From: Paraburkholderia tuberum STM678
GTDB lineage: Bacteria > Pseudomonadota > Gammaproteobacteria > Burkholderiales > Burkholderiaceae
Direction of reading: 5' to 3'
DNA: 64,000 nucleotides
Assembly: GCF_902833905.1 (NCBI RefSeq)
Contig: NZ_CADFGP010000007.1
Span: 124,001 to 188,000 of the forward strand
Below, in pieces: positions 39,331 through 47,472 of this stretch. The stretch's first letter is position 1; every line of letters begins with the position of its first letter. The notes beneath the pieces are model-generated. The model was not told the origin of the DNA. It searched no databases and was given only the letters and a program-made list of their open reading frames with translations. Both the position numbers and the translations under genes were made by a program.

Positions 39331-40392
39331 TCACGGTTCGCGATCGGCGACGCCCGCCGAATCGAAGCTGGCCATCTCGTTGACGAAGGCCACCGCCGCG
39401 CGCAGCAACGGCACCGCGAGCGCGGCGCCCGTGCCTTCGCCGAGCCGCATGTCGAGCGACAGCAGCGGCTGCGCGCCGAAATGATCGAGCATGCGCCGAT
39501 GCCCGGCCTCGTTCGACGCATGCGCGAACACGCAGTACTCGCGTACGTCGGGCGAGAACGCATCGGCGACCAGCAGCGCGGACGTCGCGATGAAGCCATC
39601 GACGAGGATGGTCATGCGCGCCTCGGCGGCCGCCAGATACGCGCCCGCCATCATCGCGATTTCGAAGCCGCCGAAGGTCGCGAGCACGTCGAGCGGCGCG
39701 CGTGCATCCGCATGGCGCGCGAGCGCCGCCGCGAGCACGTTGCGCTTCTTCGCGAGTCCCGCATCGTCGAGACCCGTGCCGCGGCCGACGCAGTCGTCGA
39801 TCGGCACACCGCACAGGCGGCTCATCAGACACGCGGCCGCCGACGTGTTCGCGATGCCCATCTCGCCGAAGCCGATCACGTTCGTGCCGAGCGCCGCGTG
39901 ATGACGCACGCGCGCGGCGCCCGCCTGCATCGCGGCGAGCGCTTCGGCGTGCGTCATCGCGGCTTCGTGTGCGAAGTTGCGCGTGCCGGGCCCGACCGGA
40001 ATGTCGACGAGTCGGTCCGTGGACAGCAGCGGCGTCGCGATGCCCGCGTTGACCACTTCGAGTTCGAGACCCGCGACGCGACTGAGCGCGTTGATCGCCG
40101 CGCCGCCCGCGATGAAGTTCGCGACCATCTGCGCGGTCACCGCTTGCGGATACGGGCTCACGCCTTCGGCGGCGATGCCGTGGTCGCCCGCGAAAACGAT
40201 CATCGCGGGACGCTGCACGGTGGGACGCGTACTACGCTGGATCAGGCCCATCTGGCGCGCGAGCGTTTCGAGGCGGCCGAGGCTGCCGGGCGGTTTGGTG
40301 CGCGTATCGATGATCCGCTGCAGCTCGGCGCGTAGCGTCTGATCGAGCGGCGCGACTTCGGGCAAACCGGCTGGGTGTGGGATGCGAGTCAT
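39331..40392 (-). CDS. cobT: nicotinate-nucleotide--dimethylbenzimidazole phosphoribosyltransferase
   Basis: A 353-residue enzyme that makes alpha-ribazole 5'-phosphate from nicotinate mononucleotide and dimethylbenzimidazole, activating the lower ligand. Landmarks: TKPPGSLGRLETLA near residue 36, VFAGDHGIAAEGVSPYPQ, and the C-terminal LRLGEGTGAA segment (here DMRLGEGTGAALAVPLL) with the catalytic Glu. It is 33 bases after the btuD gene and 73 before cobS, in the same direction. Confidence 0.95.
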   Translation of the reverse strand: MTRIPHPAGLPEVAPLDQTLRAELQRIIDTRTKPPGSLGRLETLARQMGLIQRSTRPTVQRPAMIVFAGDHGIAAEGVSPYPQAVTAQMVANFIAGGAAINALSRVAGLELEVVNAGIATPLLSTDRLVDIPVGPGTRNFAHEAAMTHAEALAAMQAGAARVRHHAALGTNVIGFGEMGIANTSAAACLMSRLCGVPIDDCVGRGTGLDDAGLAKKRNVLAAALARHADARAPLDVLATFGGFEIAMMAGAYLAAAEARMTILVDGFIATSALLVADAFSPDVREYCVFAHASNEAGHRRMLDHFGAQPLLSLDMRLGEGTGAALAVPLLRAAVAFVNEMASFDSAGVADREP

Positions 40393-40425
40393 AGGTGTGA
40401 TCGAAACAAGGGATAGGAATAAATA

Positions 40426-41268
40426 TCAGCCTGACTGTGCGTCATGGCCGGCAGGCGATTCGTGACGCGCGCGCGGCGCGGGTATCAGCGCCTCGTGCTC
40501 GCCGTCGCGAATCAGAATCAGTGGATAGCCGAACGCGCGGCTCGTCAACGCGGGCGTCAGCACGTCGCGCACTGGGCCCGCATACGCGCCGCCCGCGCCG
40601 TCGAGCAGCAACGCGTGCGTCGCGAAGCGGCGCGCGAGGTTCAGGTCGTGGCACGAGAACAGCACACTACGGCGCGGTTCGCGCGTCCATGCGGCGAGCG
40701 CTTCGAGACAGTCGACCTGATGATGCAGGTCGAGATGCGACAACGGTTCGTCGAGCAGCAACAGCGGCGCGTCCTGGCACAGCACCGCCGCGAGGGCAAC
40801 GCGCTGACGCTCGCCGCCCGATAGCGACAGCACGTCGCGCGCCGCAAAGTCCGCAAGGCCGAGCCGTTCGAGCGCCGCCCGCGCGGCCGCGCGATCCTCG
40901 TCGCGCTCCCAGCCCCAGCCGCCCAGATGCGGGAAGCGGTTCAGCAGCACGATGTCGAGCACGCTTGCGTTGAACGCATCGGCCGCGCTTTGCGGCATCA
41001 GCGCGCGGCGCCGTGCGAGCGGCAGCGGCTGCCAGTCGGCCACGCGCACGCCATCGAGTTCGACATGGCCCGCCGCCGGATGCAACAGCCCCGCCAGCGT
41101 CGATAGCAAGGTGGTCTTGCCCGCGCCGTTCGGCCCGGCGATGCACCAGATTTCGCCCGCATGGAACGTGTGCGTGAACGCGTCGAGCAAGGTGCGCGCG
41201 CCGGCGCGCAACGTCAGGCGCTGCGTGCTCAGCATCGAACAGGTGGGGCTGGGTTTGGCTCGTATCAT
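40426..41268 (-). CDS. btuD: cobalamin/iron-siderophore ABC transporter ATP-binding protein (BtuD-like)
   Basis: A 280-residue ATPase of the FecE/BtuD class. Walker A is GPNGAGKTT (about residues 43-51), signature LSGGERQRVALA, Walker B LLLLDEPLSHLD, and switch His in SCHDLN. Its ATG overlaps the stop of the permease gene in an ATGA junction. Vitamin B12 as substrate follows from the btuB and riboswitch context; siderophore importers look the same by motif. Confidence 0.9.
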   Translation of the reverse strand: MIRAKPSPTCSMLSTQRLTLRAGARTLLDAFTHTFHAGEIWCIAGPNGAGKTTLLSTLAGLLHPAAGHVELDGVRVADWQPLPLARRRALMPQSAADAFNASVLDIVLLNRFPHLGGWGWERDEDRAAARAALERLGLADFAARDVLSLSGGERQRVALAAVLCQDAPLLLLDEPLSHLDLHHQVDCLEALAAWTREPRRSVLFSCHDLNLARRFATHALLLDGAGGAYAGPVRDVLTPALTSRAFGYPLILIRDGEHEALIPAPRARHESPAGHDAQSG

Positions 41269-42347
41269 CGGCGGCGTTTGAGCAGCATCCACAGGAACAC
41301 CGGTACGCCGACCAGCGACGTGATCACGCCGACCGGCAATTGCGCGGGCGCGATCACGGTACGCGCGATCAGATCCGCGCCCATCACCGCGACACCGCCG
41401 CCGAGCGCGGCCGCCGGCAGCAGCATGCGCTGATCGTTGCCGAACGCGAGCCGCAGCATGTGCGGCACGACGAGACCGACGAAGCCGATCGTGCCCGCAG
41501 TCGTCACCGCCGCGGCCGCCGCCAGCGACGCGACCAGGTACACACGCAAACGCAGCGGCATCACGGCGACGCCCAACGCCTGGGCGGCCGCGTCGCCGCG
41601 CAGCAACACGTTCAGACGCGGCGCGGCCGGCACGATCGCAAGCAACACGAGCACGAGCGCCATCAGCGCGGTCCACGGCAGCGCGCCGCCGTTGAGGTCG
41701 CCGGTGAGCCAGAACAGCATGCCGCGCAGACGGCTGTCGGGCGCGAGATTGAGCAGCAGCGTGATCAGCGCGCCCCACCCGGCCGCGATCACCGCGCCGG
41801 TCAATAGCAAACGGGGCGACGTGTCCTGCGGCTCGCCGCGCCATAGCTCGCGACGCGCGAGGCCGAGCACCAGCAGGATCGACACGAACGCACCCGCGAA
41901 TGCGCTCGCATCGACGAGCCACCATGCGCCGCCCGCAATCATCGCAACGAGCGCGAACGTCGCCGCGCCGCCCGACACGCCGAGCACGTATGGCTCGGCC
42001 AGCGGATTGCGCAGCAGCACCTGCAGCAGCGCGCCGGCGAGCGCGAGCAACGCGCCGCACGCGAAGCCCGCGAGCGCGCGCGGCAAACGCAACGTACGCA
42101 CGATTTCGCCGGCGAGATCGTCGCTGCCCGTGCCGCCGAACGTGTGCGTCGGCACGAGCGCCGCAAGCACGCGCGACGGCGCGAGCGGCACACTGCCGAG
42201 CACCAGCGAGGCGCCGAGCACCGCCACGGCGGCGAGCGCGAGGCCGAGCCAGATCGCGGCCGCGCGTTTCGCGTTCATCGGGCGCGGCGTCGCCATCGCG
42301 GCACGCAGCGAAGCGGACGCGCGACTCATCCGCGTGCGCTCACGCAT
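41265..42347 (-). CDS. btuC: cobalamin ABC transporter permease (BtuC/FecCD family)
   Basis: A 360-residue permease with about ten transmembrane helices. FecCD landmarks: RLPRALAGFACGALLALAGA early, LGVSGGAATFAL (the GxSxGA coupling region), GTIGFVGLVVPHMLRL and the C-terminal LPVGVITSLVGVPVFLWML. The start is uncertain, since ATGs at 42347, 42329, 42293 and 42275 share the frame. The btuB stop codon lies 22 bases upstream, so it is cotranscribed under the riboswitch. Confidence 0.9.
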   Translation of the reverse strand: MRERTRMSRASASLRAAMATPRPMNAKRAAAIWLGLALAAVAVLGASLVLGSVPLAPSRVLAALVPTHTFGGTGSDDLAGEIVRTLRLPRALAGFACGALLALAGALLQVLLRNPLAEPYVLGVSGGAATFALVAMIAGGAWWLVDASAFAGAFVSILLVLGLARRELWRGEPQDTSPRLLLTGAVIAAGWGALITLLLNLAPDSRLRGMLFWLTGDLNGGALPWTALMALVLVLLAIVPAAPRLNVLLRGDAAAQALGVAVMPLRLRVYLVASLAAAAAVTTAGTIGFVGLVVPHMLRLAFGNDQRMLLPAAALGGGVAVMGADLIARTVIAPAQLPVGVITSLVGVPVFLWMLLKRRR

Positions 42348-42368
42348 GCGGCCACCCCGGCGCGCGCG

Positions 42369-44315
42369 TCACTGCTGCTGCCAGCCGAGCGTGAGATACG
42401 CACCGCGTCGCGGCGAGTTATACGAGTAGGCCGTTTCATAATCCTTGTTGAACAGATTGTCGATTTGCGCACTGACGTACCAAGCTTTGGTGACGTTGTA
42501 GCGCGCCGACAGATTCACGATGCCATAACCGCCGAGGTTGCCGGTGCTATCGGTGCGCGGACCGCTGACGATCCACTCGCCGCCAACCCGCCAGCCACCG
42601 ATGCTGCGGTTCACCGCGAACGACCCGAACCGACGCGCGCGCCGCACGAGGTCGGTACCGTTGTCGAGATCGACCGGGTTCTGCAGCGTCACCGTTGCGC
42701 GCACGTCGGTCTTGCCGACATGACCGCTCCACGATCCCTCGAGTCCCTGCACCTTCGCACGGCCGACGTTCTCCGCGAGGTAGATGCCGGGGATCGTCTG
42801 CACGTAGTCGATCAGATTCGTATAGCGCGTCTGGAATGCGTTCAGTCGCATCACGCCGAGCGCATCGGTCGCGTACTGCAAACCGGCTTCGACCGAATGA
42901 CTGCGCTCGGGTTGGATCGACGGGTTGCCGCTGATCGGATAGTACAGATCGTCGAAGCTCGGCGCGCGGAACGCATCCGAATAGCTTGCGGTTACCTTCC
43001 AGCGCGACGTGATGTCGAATCCGTAGCCGAGATAGTAACTGTTCGCCCCACCGAAATCGGAGTACTGGTCGCGTCGCACGTTGGCCTGAATCTGGTTGCG
43101 GCCGAAGCGCGCGCTGTAGCCCGCGAAGACCGAATCGACGCGACGGTCGGGCGCGGCGAACGTGTCGGAGTCGAGCGTCTGGTCGAGATGCTCGTAGCCG
43201 AGTTGCAGCTTCTGGTTCGCGGCGAGCGCGAAATCGTTCTGCCACGTGTACTGGCGATTGTCGGTATCGAAGCGGCCGTTGTAGATGCCATTGGTGTTCG
43301 ACACGCTGCGGTCGTCGCCTTCGGCGAGCGTGACGTGGGTGGTCCACCAGTCGGTCAGCTTGCCGTTCGCGAATACCGACACCTGACGCACCTTGCTATA
43401 GAGATTGTTCAGATCGGTGGGCTCGCCGTACGCATTGTCGTAGCTGTTGTCGTTGTTCGACTGGAAGTAGCTGACGCCCGCGTCCCACCTGTCGGTGAAC
43501 TTGTGACGCAGCGACGCGCTGATGCTCTCGTTCAGATTGCCGTTTGCGTTCGGATTCGCGTTCGGCGCCTCGAGCGGATTGAGCGACGAAAAGCCGTCGT
43601 CCTTCGTGCGCGCGAGCGAAATATTGAAAGTCGTGCGGCCGTCCTGATCGAGCGCGCCGTTCACGCCGGCTGTTTGCGTCTGCGTGCGATAGCTGCCGTA
43701 GCCGACCGAAAAATTGAAACGCGGCGGATGATCGCCGCCGTCTTTCGTGAACACCTGCACGACGCCGCCGATCGCGCCCGAGCCATACAACGCCGACACG
43801 TTGCCGTTCACCACTTCGACGTGATCGACCTGATCGAGCGGAATCTGTGCGAGTTGAGCTGAGCCGAGACTCACCGAATCGACGCGCACGCCGTCGATCA
43901 GCAGCAGCGATTGCGTCGACGATGCGCCGCGCAGAAAGAGGCTCGTGGTCGAACCGGGGCCACCCGTGCGCGAGATTTGCGCGCCTGGCGCGAGTTGCAA
44001 CAGGCCGGGCAGATCGGTCGCGGTCGTGTCGGCGATGTCCTGCTGATCGAACTGCGTGGTCTGCGGGATCGCATCGCGCAACGCTTGCGGTCCGCGTTGC
44101 GCGGTCACGACGATCGGCGACAGCACGCTGCCCGACGCATCGGCGGAGGCGGCATTGGCAGCGATTGCAGCGTTTGCGGCGGTAGCATCCGTGGCGGACG
44201 ATGAAGACGAATACGGCGTCGCGGACGCGGATGCAGGCTCGGCGCTTTGCGCATGCACGACGAGCGGCAGGCTCGCGAACGCGAGCAGCGTTGCGCGGGC
44301 GATGGGGGACAGCAT
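42369..44315 (-). CDS. btuB: TonB-dependent vitamin B12 receptor BtuB
   Basis: A 648-residue outer-membrane receptor. The signal peptide ends near VVHA (residue 22). A Ser/Ala-rich stretch of about 40 residues precedes the TonB box region SPIVVTAQRG. The plug domain follows (LLQLAPGAQISRTGGPGSTT, LFLRGASSTQSLLLIDGVRV, VSALYGSGAIGGVVQVFT). The 22-strand barrel ends in a C-terminal aromatic-like LTLGWQQQ, less canonical than a final Phe. AGGAATGTCATCCC precedes the ATG. The cobalamin riboswitch in its leader fixes the assignment. Confidence 0.93.
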   Translation of the reverse strand: MLSPIARATLLAFASLPLVVHAQSAEPASASATPYSSSSSATDATAANAAIAANAASADASGSVLSPIVVTAQRGPQALRDAIPQTTQFDQQDIADTTATDLPGLLQLAPGAQISRTGGPGSTTSLFLRGASSTQSLLLIDGVRVDSVSLGSAQLAQIPLDQVDHVEVVNGNVSALYGSGAIGGVVQVFTKDGGDHPPRFNFSVGYGSYRTQTQTAGVNGALDQDGRTTFNISLARTKDDGFSSLNPLEAPNANPNANGNLNESISASLRHKFTDRWDAGVSYFQSNNDNSYDNAYGEPTDLNNLYSKVRQVSVFANGKLTDWWTTHVTLAEGDDRSVSNTNGIYNGRFDTDNRQYTWQNDFALAANQKLQLGYEHLDQTLDSDTFAAPDRRVDSVFAGYSARFGRNQIQANVRRDQYSDFGGANSYYLGYGFDITSRWKVTASYSDAFRAPSFDDLYYPISGNPSIQPERSHSVEAGLQYATDALGVMRLNAFQTRYTNLIDYVQTIPGIYLAENVGRAKVQGLEGSWSGHVGKTDVRATVTLQNPVDLDNGTDLVRRARRFGSFAVNRSIGGWRVGGEWIVSGPRTDSTGNLGGYGIVNLSARYNVTKAWYVSAQIDNLFNKDYETAYSYNSPRRGAYLTLGWQQQ

Positions 44316-44419
44316 GGGATGACATTCCTGTGGATAGCGTGCGCGGCCTGCTTCCCCGCAGGCCGACGCGTCACGAGGCGTCCCCTTGTTCAACGTTTTC
44401 GCGGGGGACGTCCCTCTTT

Positions 44420-44660
44420 TCTGGCCGGTATCCGGGCTACGACACATCGATCCCGCCTTCCCACGCGTGACGCGCAGTGGCACACTCGCACGTTGAACTT
44501 CCAACCTTGCGACCAGGACCGACCTGCATGAGCACATCACATGCGGTCGCTTACCGTTGCGGGGGCAGCGCAGGTTCGCGCATCCGGTTTTGGCACCGCG
44601 CGCGTCCTGCTTCCCGTTTAACTGCGCGCGCCGAGAAGCGCGCGCGGGCACCAGAGTGCG
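44420..44660 (-). promoter_or_regulatory. cobalamin riboswitch (AdoCbl-type) upstream of btuB
   Basis: Read on the minus strand, the leader carries the diagnostic blocks in order: GGTGCCC near the 5' end, a hairpin with GCGCGCGC arms, TTAAACGGGAAGC, the core GCTGCCCCCGCAACGGTAA, GCCACTG, GGGAAGGCG, and the 3' AGCCCGGATACCGGCC. These match the Rfam RF00174 pattern. The ligand-bound form would mask translation or end transcription of the btuB operon. The region from 44316 to 44419 links it to the ribosome site. Confidence 0.93.
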
Positions 44661-44663
44661 GGA

Positions 44664-44692
44664 AGTTTACGAGCGGCCTCGCGGGGCGTCAA
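44664..44692 (-). promoter_or_regulatory. sigma-70 promoter of the btuB operon
   Basis: On the minus strand TTGACG and TAAACT are separated by exactly 17 bases. The predicted start falls a few bases before the first conserved riboswitch block, as expected. Confidence 0.75.
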
Positions 44693-44890
44693 GAAAGGTC
44701 AACCGGAGCGCAATCGGTTCTGTTGAATGCAGGTTATTGTCCGATGGATTACCGGTTTTTTACCTTATGGTCGACGACACGACACGCAACGAACCTGCAC
44801 GTAGCGATGCTGTTACGTCTCGAAACGAGACAATTGTCGGAACCTGTAATATTCCGCGCTAAAATGCGATGTCTTTAGAGGACGCAGCAC

Positions 44891-45250
44891 ATGCTCACCG
44901 AACTCGAATCACTCTCCCAGAACATCGGCAAGCTGATTGCGATCAGCCAGCGCCACAACGAAGCGCGGCTCGCGCTCGAAGAGCAGCTCGCGCAAACGCG
45001 TGCCGAAGTGCAAGCCACGCATGCGGAACTCGCGCAATTGCGCGAAGAGCGCGACGCACTGCAGGCGGAACGCGACGCGCTGTCCGCCAAGATCGACGAC
45101 GCTCAGGTGCGCCTGAATGCGATTCTCGAAAAATTGCCGCGCGCACGCGCGAGCAGCGAACCGGATAACCAGCTCGATCTGCTCGAGTCCGCCCAGCCCG
45201 GACACGAGGAAGCGGAAAGCGACGTGAGCCGACACGGAGAAAGCGCATGA
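44891..45250 (+). CDS. coiled-coil protein, ZapB-like, upstream of zapA
   Basis: A 119-residue protein that is almost entirely a predicted coiled coil from about residue 5 to 85 (LAQTRAEVQATHAELAQLRE, LQAERDALSAKIDDAQ), with an acidic disordered tail. Position immediately before zapA, overlapping it by 4 bases, fits the ZapB/TIGR02449 role of bridging ZapA-FtsZ at midcell, but coiled-coil sequence alone does not prove homology. GAGGACGCAGCAC precedes the ATG. Confidence 0.75.
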   Translation: MLTELESLSQNIGKLIAISQRHNEARLALEEQLAQTRAEVQATHAELAQLREERDALQAERDALSAKIDDAQVRLNAILEKLPRARASSEPDNQLDLLESAQPGHEEAESDVSRHGESA

Positions 45251-45561
45251 CCACCAAGCAGATCGAAGTATCGATTCTCGAAGTACCCTATCGTCTTGCC
45301 TGCTCGCCGGAAACGGAAGGCGCGCTGCTCGAGGCGGTCGCGCGCGTCGACGCCGAGATGAAGAAAATCCGCAGCGGCAGCAACGTGCGCGGCACCGATC
45401 GCATCGCGGTGATGGCTGCGCTGTCGCTGGCATCGGAACTGCTTAAGCTGCAAAGCAGCGTGCGACACGGAGAAGCATTTCCCGCTGAAGAAATCCGGCG
45501 TACAATGCAACAAATGAACGAACAGCTAGGTACTGTGATCGAGCAGTACAGCTTGCAGTAA
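45247..45561 (+). CDS. zapA: cell division protein ZapA
   Basis: A 104-residue FtsZ-associated protein that bundles protofilaments at the Z ring. It begins KQIEVSILEVPYRLACSPE, the usual ZapA N-terminal strand pattern with the DNA-free globular head, then a dimer/tetramer coiled coil ending MNEQLGTVIEQ. Length matches the family (about 100-110). The ATG overlaps the stop of the coiled-coil gene. 6S RNA follows directly, as in many proteobacteria. Confidence 0.92.
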   Translation: MTTKQIEVSILEVPYRLACSPETEGALLEAVARVDAEMKKIRSGSNVRGTDRIAVMAALSLASELLKLQSSVRHGEAFPAEEIRRTMQQMNEQLGTVIEQYSLQ

Positions 45562-45624
45562 GCAGTAGTGGGCCGGTTTCGAATCGGTCACGTGTTGAAC
45601 GGTTTGGGTTGTAGCTTCATCGGT

Positions 45625-45810
45625 TTAGCTTCCCTGCCTGGTTCGCCAAGGTCATACATTCCTTGAACCAATGCCATGTGCACGGTTGCGGAAATTTGTA
45701 GCACGGGTGTGCGCGTCACTCAGTCTGATGTACCCGAAGTGTTGCTAACTGCGACCAATTCTGAACCCTCGGTTCAGGATGCCGGCCTAGCGGCTAAGGC
45801 GGGGACCTTA
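45625..45810 (+). ncRNA. ssrS: 6S RNA (ssrS)
   Basis: The 389-base gap after zapA has no coding frame worth calling. A closing stem can be drawn between CCCTGCCT (45632-45639) and AGGCGGGG (45797-45804), enclosing about 157 bases with a large internal loop, including CATTCCTTGAACC, which resembles the E. coli 6S segment ACATTCACCTTGAACC. Location right after zapA is the standard site. 6S RNA binds sigma-70 RNA polymerase and damps transcription in stationary phase. The ends are approximate. Confidence 0.75.
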
Positions 45811-45816
45811 TCTGGA

Positions 45817-45849
45817 ACGGCATCGGACTTCGGTTCGATGCCGTTTTTC
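45817..45849 (+). terminator. rho-independent terminator after 6S RNA
   Basis: ACGGCATCG / CGATGCCGT form a 9-bp stem around a 9-base loop containing CTTCGG, followed by TTTTTCTTT. Confidence 0.85.
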
Positions 45850-45950
45850 TTTGGTCGTCGTTTTTTCGTTTGAGCGCCTTTTTCAGGGGCTTTTCCGTAC
45901 GCGCCTGCTGTTGTTGCGCTTCGTTCAATCTCACACGCTCACTCCGATTC

Positions 45951-46409
45951 ATGCGCTACTGGCTGATGAAGTCCGAACCGGACGAAGCAAGCATCGACGA
46001 CCTCGCCAACGCACCTCATCGCACCTTGCCGTGGACCGGCGTACGCAACTATCAGGCGCGCAACTTCATGCGCGACGTGATGCAGGTCGGCGACGGCGTG
46101 CTCTTCTATCATTCGAGCTGTCCGGAGCCCGGCATCGCGGGCATCGCGGAGGTCTCGTCGACCGCGTATCCGGACCCTACGCAGTTCGATAAAAAGAGTC
46201 CGTACTACGACGCGAAATCGTCGCCGGAAACGCCGCGCTGGATGCTCGTCGACGTCGTGTTCAAGAAGAAAATCGGGCTGATTCCGCTTGCCGCGCTGCG
46301 CGAGCATGCCGAATTGCAGGACATGCGCGTGCTCGCCAAAGGCAATCGCCTGTCGATCACGCCGGTGACCGAAGCCGAATGGCGCTTCATCACTAAACAG
46401 CTGGTTTAA
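45951..46409 (+). CDS. EVE domain-containing protein
   Basis: A 152-residue single-domain protein of the EVE/PUA-like fold, which recognises modified bases in DNA or RNA. Hallmarks are YWLMKSEPDEASIDDL at the N-terminus, WTGVRNYQARNFMRD, GDGVLFYHSSC and PRWMLVDVVF. Homologous to human THYN1 and bacterial YciI-unrelated EVE proteins. The modified base it reads is unknown. The ATG at 45951 starts the domain; the open frame before it is not conserved-looking. Confidence 0.92.
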   Translation: MRYWLMKSEPDEASIDDLANAPHRTLPWTGVRNYQARNFMRDVMQVGDGVLFYHSSCPEPGIAGIAEVSSTAYPDPTQFDKKSPYYDAKSSPETPRWMLVDVVFKKKIGLIPLAALREHAELQDMRVLAKGNRLSITPVTEAEWRFITKQLV

Positions 46410-46652
46410 GGGCGAACGCGCGACGCGGCACCTGTCGTGATCGCATCCAGGTCATCGTTTCCGATGCGGCGGCGAAGCACTAATTGGGGAACCAAGCGTC
46501 GGTAAAACGCGCCTAATCGGTCGACGAAAGCGTGAACTCGAACCGGCCGCTCGACGGCAAGCCGATGCATTCACCAGCGCATCCGTCAAACCGCGCGCCA
46601 CTACCCGGCGCTCGCGTCGAACGTGCACAACCTGTTCAAAAGGATTCCAGTC

Positions 46653-47378
46653 ATGACGACAAAAACCGCACGGTCCCTCGCACTTGCGCTCGCCTTGGGC
46701 GCGCCTGTGGCACTCGCACTGAACCCTGCGACCGCTCGAGCGCAGACCATGATGCCGCAGCCCTCGGGCGTGCTGTCGCTGAATGCGCAGGCGAGCGCGG
46801 AAGTCCCCCAGGACGAAGTCGAAATCACGCTGTTTTACGAGCAGGAAGCGAGCGAGCCGTCGTCGCTGACGTCGACGCTGAACGAACGCGCCGACGCGGC
46901 ATTGCAGAAAGCGCGCGGCGTCAGCGGCGTGACCGCGCGCTCGGGCGCGTTCTCGATCTTCCCGTCGACGGACCGCGACGGACGCATCACGACGTGGCGC
47001 GGCCGCACGGAAGTCGTGCTCGAATCGCGCGACTTCGCCGCGGCATCGAAGCTCGCCGGACAGATGGCATCGATCATGCAGGTTGGCAACGTGCGTTTCT
47101 CGCTGTCGCCGCAAGCGCAGCGCGCGGCCGAACAGCGGCTCAGCGGCGAGGCGATCAAATCGTTTCGCGAGCAGGCCGCGGCGTCCTCGCAGGCGTTCGG
47201 CTTTAGCAGCTATTCGATCCGCGAGGTCAACGTGAGTCACAGCGGCGTGATGCCGCGTCCGATGATGATGATGAGCGCACGCGCGATGGGCGCCGACGCG
47301 AAGAGCGCGCCGCTGTCGCTCGAAGGCGGCACGTCGACGGTGACGGTCAACGTGTCGGGGTCGGTGCAGATGAAGTGA
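46653..47378 (+). CDS. SIMPL (DUF541) domain-containing periplasmic protein
   Basis: A 241-residue exported protein with a signal peptide ending near ARAQ (about residue 31). The DUF541/SIMPL domain, first seen in the signalling partner of IL-1 kinase and in bacterial YggE/BP26, covers the rest: GVLSLNAQASAEVPQDEVEI, WRGRTEVVLESRD and the final TSTVTVNVSGSVQMK. YggE-like proteins are linked to oxidative stress; the role here is not known. AAAGGATTCCAGTC supports the ATG at 46653 over an upstream in-frame ATG. Confidence 0.88.
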   Translation: MTTKTARSLALALALGAPVALALNPATARAQTMMPQPSGVLSLNAQASAEVPQDEVEITLFYEQEASEPSSLTSTLNERADAALQKARGVSGVTARSGAFSIFPSTDRDGRITTWRGRTEVVLESRDFAAASKLAGQMASIMQVGNVRFSLSPQAQRAAEQRLSGEAIKSFREQAAASSQAFGFSSYSIREVNVSHSGVMPRPMMMMSARAMGADAKSAPLSLEGGTSTVTVNVSGSVQMK

Positions 47379-47403
47379 CGCGCAAGCGCAAGCCCAAACA
47401 GAA

Positions 47404-47439
47404 AACGCCACGGCATCCATCGATGCCGTGGCGTTTTTT
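47404..47439. terminator. bidirectional terminator between the SIMPL gene and lgt
   Basis: A 14-bp perfect stem AACGCCACGGCATC / GATGCCGTGGCGTT around CATC, followed by T6 on the plus strand and preceded by an A-run, lies between converging genes. Confidence 0.9.
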
Positions 47440-47472
47440 CATGCAACACTCGCTACGCTAGCCGAGCGCCGC

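Noticed and set aside
44316..44651. N-terminal extension of btuB into its leader
   Set aside because: The extension reads through the cobalamin riboswitch, while the ATG at 44315 has a ribosome site and begins a proper signal peptide.
45676..45873. Small open frame in the zapA-EVE gap
   Set aside because: It overlaps the 6S RNA and its terminator, with no ribosome site.
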